From Flavobacteriaceae bacterium (GTDB lineage: Bacteria > Bacteroidota > Bacteroidia > Flavobacteriales > Flavobacteriaceae): a DNA stretch of 9,566 nt. The DNA lies in contig NZDM01000041.1 of NCBI GenBank assembly GCA_002690085.1, positions 3,461 to 13,026 on the forward strand, written 5' to 3'. Under the pieces are notes generated by a model that had not been told where the DNA came from, ran no database searches, and worked only from the letters and a program-made list of their open reading frames with translations. Positions 1-6,528 of this stretch are shown here, piece by piece. Position 1 is the first letter of the stretch. Every line of letters begins with the position of its first letter. The translations under genes were made by a program, and so were the position numbers.

Positions 1-869
1 GGGTGAGATATATCGACCACATGCAACAACAAATCAGACTCACGAACCTCATCTAAAGTACTTTTAAAAGAATCCACCAGTTGTGTGGGAAGTTTTCTGA
101 TAAAGCCTACCGTATCGCTCATTAAAAATGGTAAATTTTTGACAACAACCTTTCGAACAGTAGTGTCTAAAGTAGCGAAGAGCTTATTTTCGGCAAAGAC
201 ATCAGATTTACTAATAACATTCATCAAAGTTGACTTTCCAACATTGGTATATCCAACCAAAGCGACTCTTACTAAAGCCCCCCTATTACCTCTTTGAACA
301 GACATTTGTTTGTCAATTTTTTTGATTTTAGAGTTCAACAAGGCTATTTTTTCTCTAACAATTCGACGGTCAGTTTCAATTTCAGTTTCTCCTGGACCTC
401 TCATCCCAATCCCTCCTTTTTGACGTTCAAGGTGGGTCCACATACCTTTTAGACGTGGTAGCAAGTATTGACATTGTGCCAACTCTACTTGGGTACGTGC
501 ATAGCTGGTTTTAGCGCGCTGTGCAAAAATGTCAAGGATTAAATTGGTACGGTCTAAGACTTTACAATTTAAAATTTTACTGATGTTTCTTTCTTGAGCT
601 GCAGAAAGTTCATCATCAAAAATGGCAGTACCTATATTGAATTCCTTGACGTATTCTTGCAGTTGTTGCATTTTTCCAGAGCCAATAAACGTTTTAGCAT
701 TTGGCATTTCCATTTTTTGAGTAAAGCGTTTGACCACCACACCCCCGGCCGTGTAAGTTAGAAATTCCAACTCATCCAAATACTCTTTAGATTGGGCGTC
801 ATTTTGTGCTTTTGTAATAATGCCCACAAGTACTGCTTTTTCTAAATCTAAATCCTTTTTCTCTAACAT
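1..869 (-). CDS. hflX: Ribosome-associated GTPase HflX (partial, C-terminus beyond window)
   Basis: HflX is a cytoplasmic GTPase of the Obg/HflX group that binds the 50S subunit and splits stalled or hibernating ribosomes, notably under stress (family knowledge). The visible 289 residues read without interruption from the ATG at 869-867, which has an in-frame TGA only two codons upstream, so this start is secure. An N-terminal HflX nucleotide-binding-like domain covers about 1-150, with the FIGSGKMQQL signature near 61-70. A glycine-rich linker, GGIGMRGPGETEIETDRR, follows at 152-169, then a helical stretch. The G domain has the P-loop GYTNVGKST (206-214), a switch I region with FATLDTT (231-237) and the G3 motif DTVGF (252-256). 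G4 and G5 and the C-terminal domain lie outside the window; typical bacterial HflX proteins are near 400 residues, so roughly a quarter is missing. It is transcribed divergently from the adhesin operon and no functional link is visible. Identification is near certain. Confidence 0.96.
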   Translation of the reverse strand, partial: MLEKKDLDLEKAVLVGIITKAQNDAQSKEYLDELEFLTYTAGGVVVKRFTQKMEMPNAKTFIGSGKMQQLQEYVKEFNIGTAIFDDELSAAQERNISKILNCKVLDRTNLILDIFAQRAKTSYARTQVELAQCQYLLPRLKGMWTHLERQKGGIGMRGPGETEIETDRRIVREKIALLNSKIKKIDKQMSVQRGNRGALVRVALVGYTNVGKSTLMNVISKSDVFAENKLFATLDTTVRKVVVKNLPFLMSDTVGFIRKLPTQLVDSFKSTLDEVRESDLLLHVVDISH

Positions 870-876
870 ATTAAAT

Positions 877-907
877 CAAAATTACATATTAATACATATT
901 AATTTTG
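877..907. promoter_or_regulatory. Inverted repeat with promoter-like boxes in the divergent intergenic region
   Basis: The 173-bp gap between hflX and the adhesin gene is very AT-rich. CAAAATTA (877-884) and TAATTTTG (900-907) form an 8-bp perfect inverted repeat with a 15-bp spacer. Read outward on each strand, each arm fits TAnnTTTG, the -7 element of primary Bacteroidota promoters. The minus-strand copy ends only 8 bp from the hflX ATG, and the plus-strand copy lies about 135 bp from the adhesin ATG. I could not find a well-spaced upstream TTG (-33) box for either, and such strings arise easily by chance in AT-rich DNA. It may be a pair of divergent promoters, an operator, or coincidence. 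Confidence 0.25.
884..903. repeat. 10-bp perfect tandem direct repeat, two copies
   Basis: ACATATTAAT occurs twice in direct succession (884-893 and 894-903), inside the spacer of the inverted repeat at 877-907 and running into its right arm. The repeat itself is plain in the sequence. A spacing of one helical turn is what a dimeric regulator would favour, but replication slippage in AT-rich DNA explains it equally well, so no function is claimed. Confidence 0.6.
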
Positions 908-1042
908 GTATTAAAACAATATAATAGCGACACTTTGTGTATTTCATCGAAAATAAAGGTATTTTATCAATTAGTATTAAGAGCAGGAAACAAGCTGTTA
1001 GTATTTTGTTAAATTTAGATAATAAATTAACCAATTTAAAAG

Positions 1043-4000
1043 ATGAAAAATATTACGACTGCACTCCTGTGCCTACTTTTCTCCGTTTACTCATTTAGCC
1101 AATGCGATTACACTCTAAAGATGATGGACTCCTTTGGGGATGGATGGAACGGAAATTCCATAGATGTTCTGGTTGACGGCGTTGTTGTTTTAGATGATGC
1201 TACCTTAGCTGATGGATCAGAAGCGCTTGTAACATTTCAAGTAAACACTGGTGCTGAGGTCACAACAATATGGAATGGTGGAGGTAGTTTTGCAAGTGAA
1301 ATTAGCTACGAAATTTTAGACAATGACGGTAATCTTGCTGCTACTGGTAATTCCGCTGCAAATGTTGTTAGCGGACAATGTATTGCAGTCTGCCCCGTTA
1401 TATCATGTAGCTACACTTTGAATTTGTTGGATTCTTGGGGAGATGGTTGGAATGGAAACTCTATTGATGTTCTTGTCGACGGCGTAGAAGCACTAGACAA
1501 TGTAACCTTAGCTGATGGCTCCCAAGGCACTGAGACTTTTGCTGTTTCTGAAGGCGCCGATGTTACTACAGTATGGAATGGTGGAGGTAGTTTTGCTGGT
1601 GAAGTTAGCTATGAAATTCTTGATACTGATGGGATCGTTGTGGGTTCTGGAAATTCAACTACCGATATTATTTCTGGAACCATCACAGCTGTTTGCCCAA
1701 GTTGTCCTGCGCCTGGAGGACTTCAAGCCTCCTTAAGCTCAGGAACTGAAGCGGTAATAAGTTGGACTGATACTGGTGCAGCAGCTGGTTATGAGATCGT
1801 AGTGCAAATTGCAGGAACTGGTGTCCCAACAACTGCAGGAACGCCAACATCTTCAAATCCTTTGACCATTACCGGATTGAGCTCGGGTACTTCTTACGAA
1901 GTTTATTTGCGTGCAGATTGCGGCACAGCGGTTTTAAGTTCATGGTCTAGCCCTGTGAACTTTACAACCAGCCCTGCTTGTGGAGATATAATATACGACT
2001 CTGGTGGTTCAACCGGTGACTACTCAAATAATGAATTAATAACCACCACAATTTTTCCTGAAAACCCAGGAGATATTGTAACTTTTACTTTCAATTCTTT
2101 TAATATTGAGAACAATTGGGATTTTTTAACTGTATATGATGGGCCTGACAATACATTCACTGAAATTGGTGTTTTTACAGGAACAACAATACCGGATCCT
2201 ATAACATCAACAGACCCCTCAGGAGCATTAACCTTTGTGTTCGATAGTGACGGGTCGGTCACATATCCTGGGTATGAAATTTTAACAAGCTGTGGGCCTC
2301 CTCCAACTTGTTTAGCACCAACGGATTTAATTGCAGCACTGAGTGGTTCAGATTCGGCTGTTGTTTCTTGGACCGCAGGTGAATCTGAAACTGTATGGGA
2401 ATATGTGCTCCAGCCCCAAGGCACTGGCGCCCCTACAACTGCAGGAACGCCAACAACTGACAATCCTTTGACTCTATCTGGGTTGAGCTCGGGAACTGCC
2501 TACGAAGTATTCATTCGGGCTGATTGTGGCGCAGGGGACTTTAGCGCATGGACGGGGCCTGCAAACTTTGCAACCGGGCCTGCATGTGGAGATACTATAT
2601 ACGACTCTGGAGGTGCAGCTGGTGACTACTCAAATAATGAATTAATAACCACCACTGTTTTTCCAGATAACCCTGGCGATGTGGTCACATTTACATTCTT
2701 AAGCTTTGCGACAGAATCTTGTTGTGACGGCATAACAGTTTACAATGGCCCAGACACAAGCTTTGACCCTGTTGATGATGAATTTCGTGGTACTGAAATA
2801 CCCGATCCAATTACTTCAACAGACCCCTCAGGTGCATTGACTTTTGTCTTTGACAGTGACGGATCGGTTACATCAGCTGGATATGAAATTCTTATAAGTT
2901 GCGGACCTCCACCAACTTGTTTGGTTCCAACAAATCTGACCGCAACATTGAATGCGCTTGGCACGAGTGTAAGCTTGAGTTGGAATGCAAATAATGGGGA
3001 AACACAATGGGAATATGTGCTTCAGCCCCAAGGGACAGGAATTCCAACAACAGCAGGCACCCCAATAACTACAAACCCACTGACAATCTCTGATTTGGAC
3101 TGGAGCACAGACTATGAAGTTTACTTGCGAGCAGACTGTGGCGAAGGAGACTTTAGTACGTGGACTAGCCCTGCAGTTTTTTCTACACCAGTACAAACAA
3201 ATTATACTATTGATTGTGATGCTGGAGAAATCTTGGATTTAAATTATTGCTATACAAGCAACGATACCACTGCATGGTTGTTTACTTCTTCTACTGCATT
3301 CCCCATAAGAATTATTTTCAACTCTGGAAATATTGAAGCGGGTTTTGATGACATTACCATTTACGATGGACCCGACAATACAGGAACCGTTTTATTCAAC
3401 AACAATGATGCTGATATTCATGATTTGACCGGTCTTGAATTTCAATCAACATCAACGTCAATGTATATGGAAGTGGATTCAGATGGATCTGTCAGTTGTG
3501 AAAGCTCTACAACTTTTAGCCCATGGGACTTCTCTGTTTCTTGTGCTACATGTGTAACTCAAACTGTCGACTTCTCAATAAATGGAGTTTGCAGTCCCTA
3601 TTACGAGTTCTATGTAGATGCAAATATTTCCGATATGGGGGATGCCACCAGTATTGAACTTGCAGATAATTTTGGTGCAACACAAACAGTAACAACAACT
3701 GGTATTGTAAACTTTGGTCCTTATGCAGCCAATGATGAAATTATTATCACTGCAGTTAATGCAAACGACGCCAGCTGTTTTGTGGAAAGTGATCTCCTAA
3801 CGTTTATTTGCCCACCTCCTCCCAATGAATGTTCCATTGTATATGCTGGTGAAGACAGTAGTCTTTGTTCCGATGATGATGCAACAACAACACTAACAGC
3901 AAGCTATCATATACTGGGACAAGACACCTCAGCCTATGAAATCACTTCCGTTAATAATTGTGAATTCCCATCTTTTCTTGGGGGTACCCCTACAAGTGTT

Positions 4001-5572
4001 GAAACAGATGATGAGTGGTCTGATGTCATTGACATTGGTTTTGAATTCTGCTTCTTTGGCGGAACCTACAATCAATTATTAATTGGTTCTAATGGCGTTG
4101 TTTCCTTTGATCTAAGTAATGCAAATGGTTATAATGGATGGAGTTATGACCCAGGTGATACCCTTCCCAATTCCTCAAATTCATCGTTATCGGATGGGAA
4201 TATTTTTGGTGTTGCACATGATATAGACCCATCAGTAGGTGGTGAAATTAATTTTATGATTTTAGGTTCTGCACCTCAAAGACAATTTGTTGTGAATTAT
4301 ACCGCTGTCCCCCTTTTTAGTGGTGCTTGTAACGAACTTACATCTACCTCTCAAATAATTTTGTATGAATCATCCAATGTTATTGATGTTAATATTATTG
4401 ACAAGCCGATCTGTCCAACATGGAATGATGGACTGGCTGTAGTTGGTATTCAAAATATGGACGATACAATCGCATACACACCAACTAATAGAAATATGGG
4501 AGCTTGGGAAGCCTCCAACGAATCATGGCGCTTTAGCCCATCGCTTGGAAATCCCAACTATTTGTTTGAGTGGTATGATGGGACTGCTTTGGTAGGTACT
4601 GAACAAACCATAACTGTTTCACCTGAAACAACCACGACCTACACTGCTGCAATAACTTACGAATTGTGTACTGGTGGAACCGCAACAGTTACTGATTCGG
4701 TAATTATTGAAGTAGCACAAAATCCAGTCCCCGTCGCTATTGAAGAACAAATTGCGCTTTGTGATGGTGAAGAACAAGCAGTATTAGAGGTTTATGTTGA
4801 CGATGCTCAGCAAATACCTGAGGATATAGTATACTCTTGGAGTTATAATGATGTGGTATATGTGTCAGAAGTATCTGAAGTTGATGGTGGAAATATTTTA
4901 ACTTTGGGTGATGGTGAATTTGATCTTCTTACTGGTGATTACATTGTAACAGCGTACAATACTGTAACAGAATGCGCTTCCGATACAGTAATATCCATTA
5001 ATCGTGGAACTTCTCCCGAACTAGAAGATGGCACCTCATTTTCTAAATGTGCAGATGGTGAGGTTGACTTATACGTCAATATCACTAATGATCCAAATAT
5101 GGATAACACTTACGTATATGATTGGTCTATAAATGGTGTGTTGGTATCGGAAGGAGATACCGCTGGAACTTTTACTCATGGTGAAGCATATGGTTATGAT
5201 TCGGTCACGGTAAATGTGACAGATATTGACTCAAATTGTTCCTCTCAAACAACCATAACAATAAATCCTTTTATGAATGAAAATTGTGTAGATATACCGC
5301 AAGGTATTTCTCCTAATGGTGATGGTTTAAACGACTGTTTGGTTTTAGATCATCTCGAGGCTCAAGAAGACATTATCAAAGCAGAGGTATACAACAGGTA
5401 TGGAACTAAAGTTTTTGAGTTAAATGATTATATTGACCAATGGTGTGGTCAAGATGCTAGTGACGGAAATATCAATTCTAATGGGCTGTTACCTGTTGGC
5501 ACCTATTTTTATGTCATTCAATATGCCTCAGACCGTGAACCAACCATCAGCTGGATTTATCTTAACTACTAA
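1043..5572 (+). CDS. Large modular T9SS-secreted adhesin: DSxGDGWNG, FN3/CUB, nidogen-like and Ig-like modules with a CHU_C (type B) sorting domain
   Basis: A 1509-residue secreted protein, probably surface-displayed or released through the type IX system for adhesion or polymer binding (inference; the ligand is unknown). The ATG has an in-frame TAA one codon upstream and begins a signal peptide (about 1-20, ending YSFSQ). Domains: two modules with DSFGDGWNG/DSWGDGWNG (21-117, 122-219); FN3 (221-309); CUB (313-418); FN3 (423-511); CUB (515-620); FN3 (626-715); a diverged CUB-like module (721-834); a Cys-containing beta module (838-923); a nidogen/NIDO-like region with GSNGVVSFDL and HDIDPSVGGEINF (about 963-1164); three Ig/PKD-like modules (1170-1225, 1227-1320, 1321-1410); and a gliding-associated C-terminal domain (1418-1509) with ISPNGDGLND, NRYGTKVFE and LPVGTYFYVI. 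CUB hallmarks are DFLTVYDGPD and FDSDGSVT. No enzymatic motif is visible. It is the first gene of an operon with a PorP/SprF protein (23 bp downstream) and a PorE-like protein, as in sprB-sprF type loci. At 1509 residues it is far shorter than SprB. The sorting domain and secretion route are sure; the adhesin role is likely. Confidence 0.93.
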   Translation: MKNITTALLCLLFSVYSFSQCDYTLKMMDSFGDGWNGNSIDVLVDGVVVLDDATLADGSEALVTFQVNTGAEVTTIWNGGGSFASEISYEILDNDGNLAATGNSAANVVSGQCIAVCPVISCSYTLNLLDSWGDGWNGNSIDVLVDGVEALDNVTLADGSQGTETFAVSEGADVTTVWNGGGSFAGEVSYEILDTDGIVVGSGNSTTDIISGTITAVCPSCPAPGGLQASLSSGTEAVISWTDTGAAAGYEIVVQIAGTGVPTTAGTPTSSNPLTITGLSSGTSYEVYLRADCGTAVLSSWSSPVNFTTSPACGDIIYDSGGSTGDYSNNELITTTIFPENPGDIVTFTFNSFNIENNWDFLTVYDGPDNTFTEIGVFTGTTIPDPITSTDPSGALTFVFDSDGSVTYPGYEILTSCGPPPTCLAPTDLIAALSGSDSAVVSWTAGESETVWEYVLQPQGTGAPTTAGTPTTDNPLTLSGLSSGTAYEVFIRADCGAGDFSAWTGPANFATGPACGDTIYDSGGAAGDYSNNELITTTVFPDNPGDVVTFTFLSFATESCCDGITVYNGPDTSFDPVDDEFRGTEIPDPITSTDPSGALTFVFDSDGSVTSAGYEILISCGPPPTCLVPTNLTATLNALGTSVSLSWNANNGETQWEYVLQPQGTGIPTTAGTPITTNPLTISDLDWSTDYEVYLRADCGEGDFSTWTSPAVFSTPVQTNYTIDCDAGEILDLNYCYTSNDTTAWLFTSSTAFPIRIIFNSGNIEAGFDDITIYDGPDNTGTVLFNNNDADIHDLTGLEFQSTSTSMYMEVDSDGSVSCESSTTFSPWDFSVSCATCVTQTVDFSINGVCSPYYEFYVDANISDMGDATSIELADNFGATQTVTTTGIVNFGPYAANDEIIITAVNANDASCFVESDLLTFICPPPPNECSIVYAGEDSSLCSDDDATTTLTASYHILGQDTSAYEITSVNNCEFPSFLGGTPTSVETDDEWSDVIDIGFEFCFFGGTYNQLLIGSNGVVSFDLSNANGYNGWSYDPGDTLPNSSNSSLSDGNIFGVAHDIDPSVGGEINFMILGSAPQRQFVVNYTAVPLFSGACNELTSTSQIILYESSNVIDVNIIDKPICPTWNDGLAVVGIQNMDDTIAYTPTNRNMGAWEASNESWRFSPSLGNPNYLFEWYDGTALVGTEQTITVSPETTTTYTAAITYELCTGGTATVTDSVIIEVAQNPVPVAIEEQIALCDGEEQAVLEVYVDDAQQIPEDIVYSWSYNDVVYVSEVSEVDGGNILTLGDGEFDLLTGDYIVTAYNTVTECASDTVISINRGTSPELEDGTSFSKCADGEVDLYVNITNDPNMDNTYVYDWSINGVLVSEGDTAGTFTHGEAYGYDSVTVNVTDIDSNCSSQTTITINPFMNENCVDIPQGISPNGDGLNDCLVLDHLEAQEDIIKAEVYNRYGTKVFELNDYIDQWCGQDASDGNINSNGLLPVGTYFYVIQYASDREPTISWIYLNY
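1103..1702 (+). repeat. Two tandem DSxGDGWNG modules in the adhesin (303-bp period)
   Basis: Residues 21-121 and 122-220 are two copies of one module about 101 residues long. Shared landmarks are CxYTL, DSxGDGWNGNSIDVLVDG, LADGS, WNGGGSFA and SYEILD, plus a Cys near each end. At DNA level 1269-1293 and 1572-1596 are identical over 25 bp at an offset of exactly 303 bp, so the duplication is fairly recent or has been kept uniform by recombination. The Asp/Gly-rich loop resembles calcium-binding loops, but metal binding is inference. DSxGDGWNG modules also occur in other secreted Bacteroidota proteins; their function is not known to me. Confidence 0.85.
1703..3544 (+). repeat. FN3-CUB tandem array in the adhesin (606-bp period, third copy diverged)
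   Basis: The unit is an FN3 domain followed by a CUB domain. Copy 1 is residues 221-422, copy 2 is 423-625 and copy 3 is 626-834, with the period set by the Cys-x-x-P that opens each FN3 (C221, C423, C626). Copies 1 and 2 share a perfect 35-bp block (2015-2049 and 2621-2655, offset 606 bp) and long near-identical stretches, for example around the DPITSTDPSGALTFVFDSDG segment. FN3-3 is close to FN3-2 (EYVLQPQGTG and YEV-x-x-RADCG are shared), but the third CUB is strongly diverged and longer. This gradient suggests that copies 1 and 2 are the youngest duplication or have undergone gene conversion. Confidence 0.88.
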
Positions 5573-5595
5573 CCATTACAACTAATTTAAAAGCA

Positions 5596-6507
5596 ATGAA
5601 AAAGTTAATTTTAATATTTTTTATCCTACTAATTGCCCAACAAAACTATGCGCAACAGGATCCGCAGTATACCCAATACATGTATAACATGAATGTTATC
5701 AACCCTGCTTACGCCGGAATATCTGAAGGGCTTTCCGTTGGTGCTTTGTACCGCAGTCAATGGGTAGGGCTTGATGGAGGACCTGAAACATTTACCTTTA
5801 ACATACACTCCCCTGTAGGAAAGCAAATCGCTTTAGGTTTATCTGTGATTTCTGACAAAATTGGTCCAGTTGAAGAAACCAATGCTTACGTGGATGTTTC
5901 CTACACCATTCCTGTGGGGATGGAAACACGCTTGGCTTTTGGGGTGAAAGGTGGATTCACTTTCCACGATATTTGCTTACAATGTCCAACCACTGTTGAC
6001 CCTGGAGATCCATTTTTTTCTCAGAATAGTAATGAATCAACGCCTAATATTGGAGCCGGGGTTTATTTCTACAAACCAAATAAATATTATGTTTCTGTTT
6101 CTGTTCCAAACATTCTCAATGGGGTACATTTGGATGCCAACGGCACTAAAATAGGTTCAGAGTCAGAGCATTTATTTGCAGCCGCAGGCTATGTGTTTGA
6201 TTTGTCTGAAAACTTTAAGTTGAAACCTCACGCATTATTAAAGCAGGCTTTTGATGCACCGCTAAGTTACGATCTAAATGCCAACCTCTTTATGTACGAC
6301 ATAGTTGAAGTAGGAATTGGGTACAGACTGGATGACTCCTTAAGTGGGATGGTTAACTTTCAAGTCATGGACAACATTCGCATTGGCTACGCCTACGACA
6401 CCATACAATCTGATTTAGACATTGTTACAAACGCATCGCATGAAGTTTTCATCAATTTTGATTTGAATTTCTCATCCAAAGTTTCAAGGTCACCACGTTA
6501 TTTCTAA
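5596..6507 (+). CDS. PorP/SprF family type IX secretion outer-membrane protein
   Basis: A 303-residue outer-membrane beta-barrel protein of the PorP/SprF family. In characterised members, SprF is needed for secretion of SprB in Flavobacterium johnsoniae and PorP is a core T9SS component in Porphyromonas; paralogues typically sit just downstream of a large CHU_C-type cargo and are thought to act as its dedicated partner. The start begins a clear signal peptide (MKKLILIFFILLIAQQNYAQ). Mature residues open with the family signature DPQYTQYMYN followed by NPAYAG (22-41), then LYRSQWVGLDG (51-61) and alternating amphipathic strands typical of a 14-strand-type barrel, ending in aromatic RSPRYF. Length is normal for the family. 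It lies 23 bp after the adhesin and 21 bp before the OmpA gene, so it is almost certainly co-transcribed. Whether it is the core PorP or a cargo-specific SprF paralogue cannot be settled from sequence alone; the cargo-linked position favours the latter. Confidence 0.95.
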   Translation: MKKLILIFFILLIAQQNYAQQDPQYTQYMYNMNVINPAYAGISEGLSVGALYRSQWVGLDGGPETFTFNIHSPVGKQIALGLSVISDKIGPVEETNAYVDVSYTIPVGMETRLAFGVKGGFTFHDICLQCPTTVDPGDPFFSQNSNESTPNIGAGVYFYKPNKYYVSVSVPNILNGVHLDANGTKIGSESEHLFAAAGYVFDLSENFKLKPHALLKQAFDAPLSYDLNANLFMYDIVEVGIGYRLDDSLSGMVNFQVMDNIRIGYAYDTIQSDLDIVTNASHEVFINFDLNFSSKVSRSPRYF

Positions 6508-6528
6508 ATTTAAGCTAAGTATAACATC

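Noticed and set aside
85..297. A 70-codon plus-strand open frame.
   Set aside because: It lies wholly within the hflX G domain on the opposite strand and shows no protein-like features of its own.
980..1020. A TAnnTTTG promoter at the GTATTTTGTT string just upstream of the adhesin.
   Set aside because: The string is one base short of the consensus spacing and has no TTG box at the proper upstream distance, so I do not list it as a promoter.
1043..1105. The adhesin as a lipoprotein, since a Cys (C21) follows the hydrophobic signal segment.
   Set aside because: The residues before the Cys are FSQ, which do not fit a lipobox, and the Cys recurs as C122 in the second copy of the module, so it belongs to the domain fold. 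The CHU_C domain also indicates T9SS export.
2020..2463. A 147-codon open frame on the minus strand inside the adhesin, with a related frame at 2740-2964.
   Set aside because: Both are antisense shadows of the duplicated FN3-CUB repeat; their mutual similarity follows from the repeat. The plus-strand frame has clear domains, a signal peptide and a sorting domain.
1103..3544. The regular internal repeats as a CRISPR array or mobile element.
   Set aside because: Repeats are 303 and 606 bp long, in frame, protein-coding and domain-sized; there are no short palindromic repeats with unique spacers and no transposase or terminal inverted repeats.
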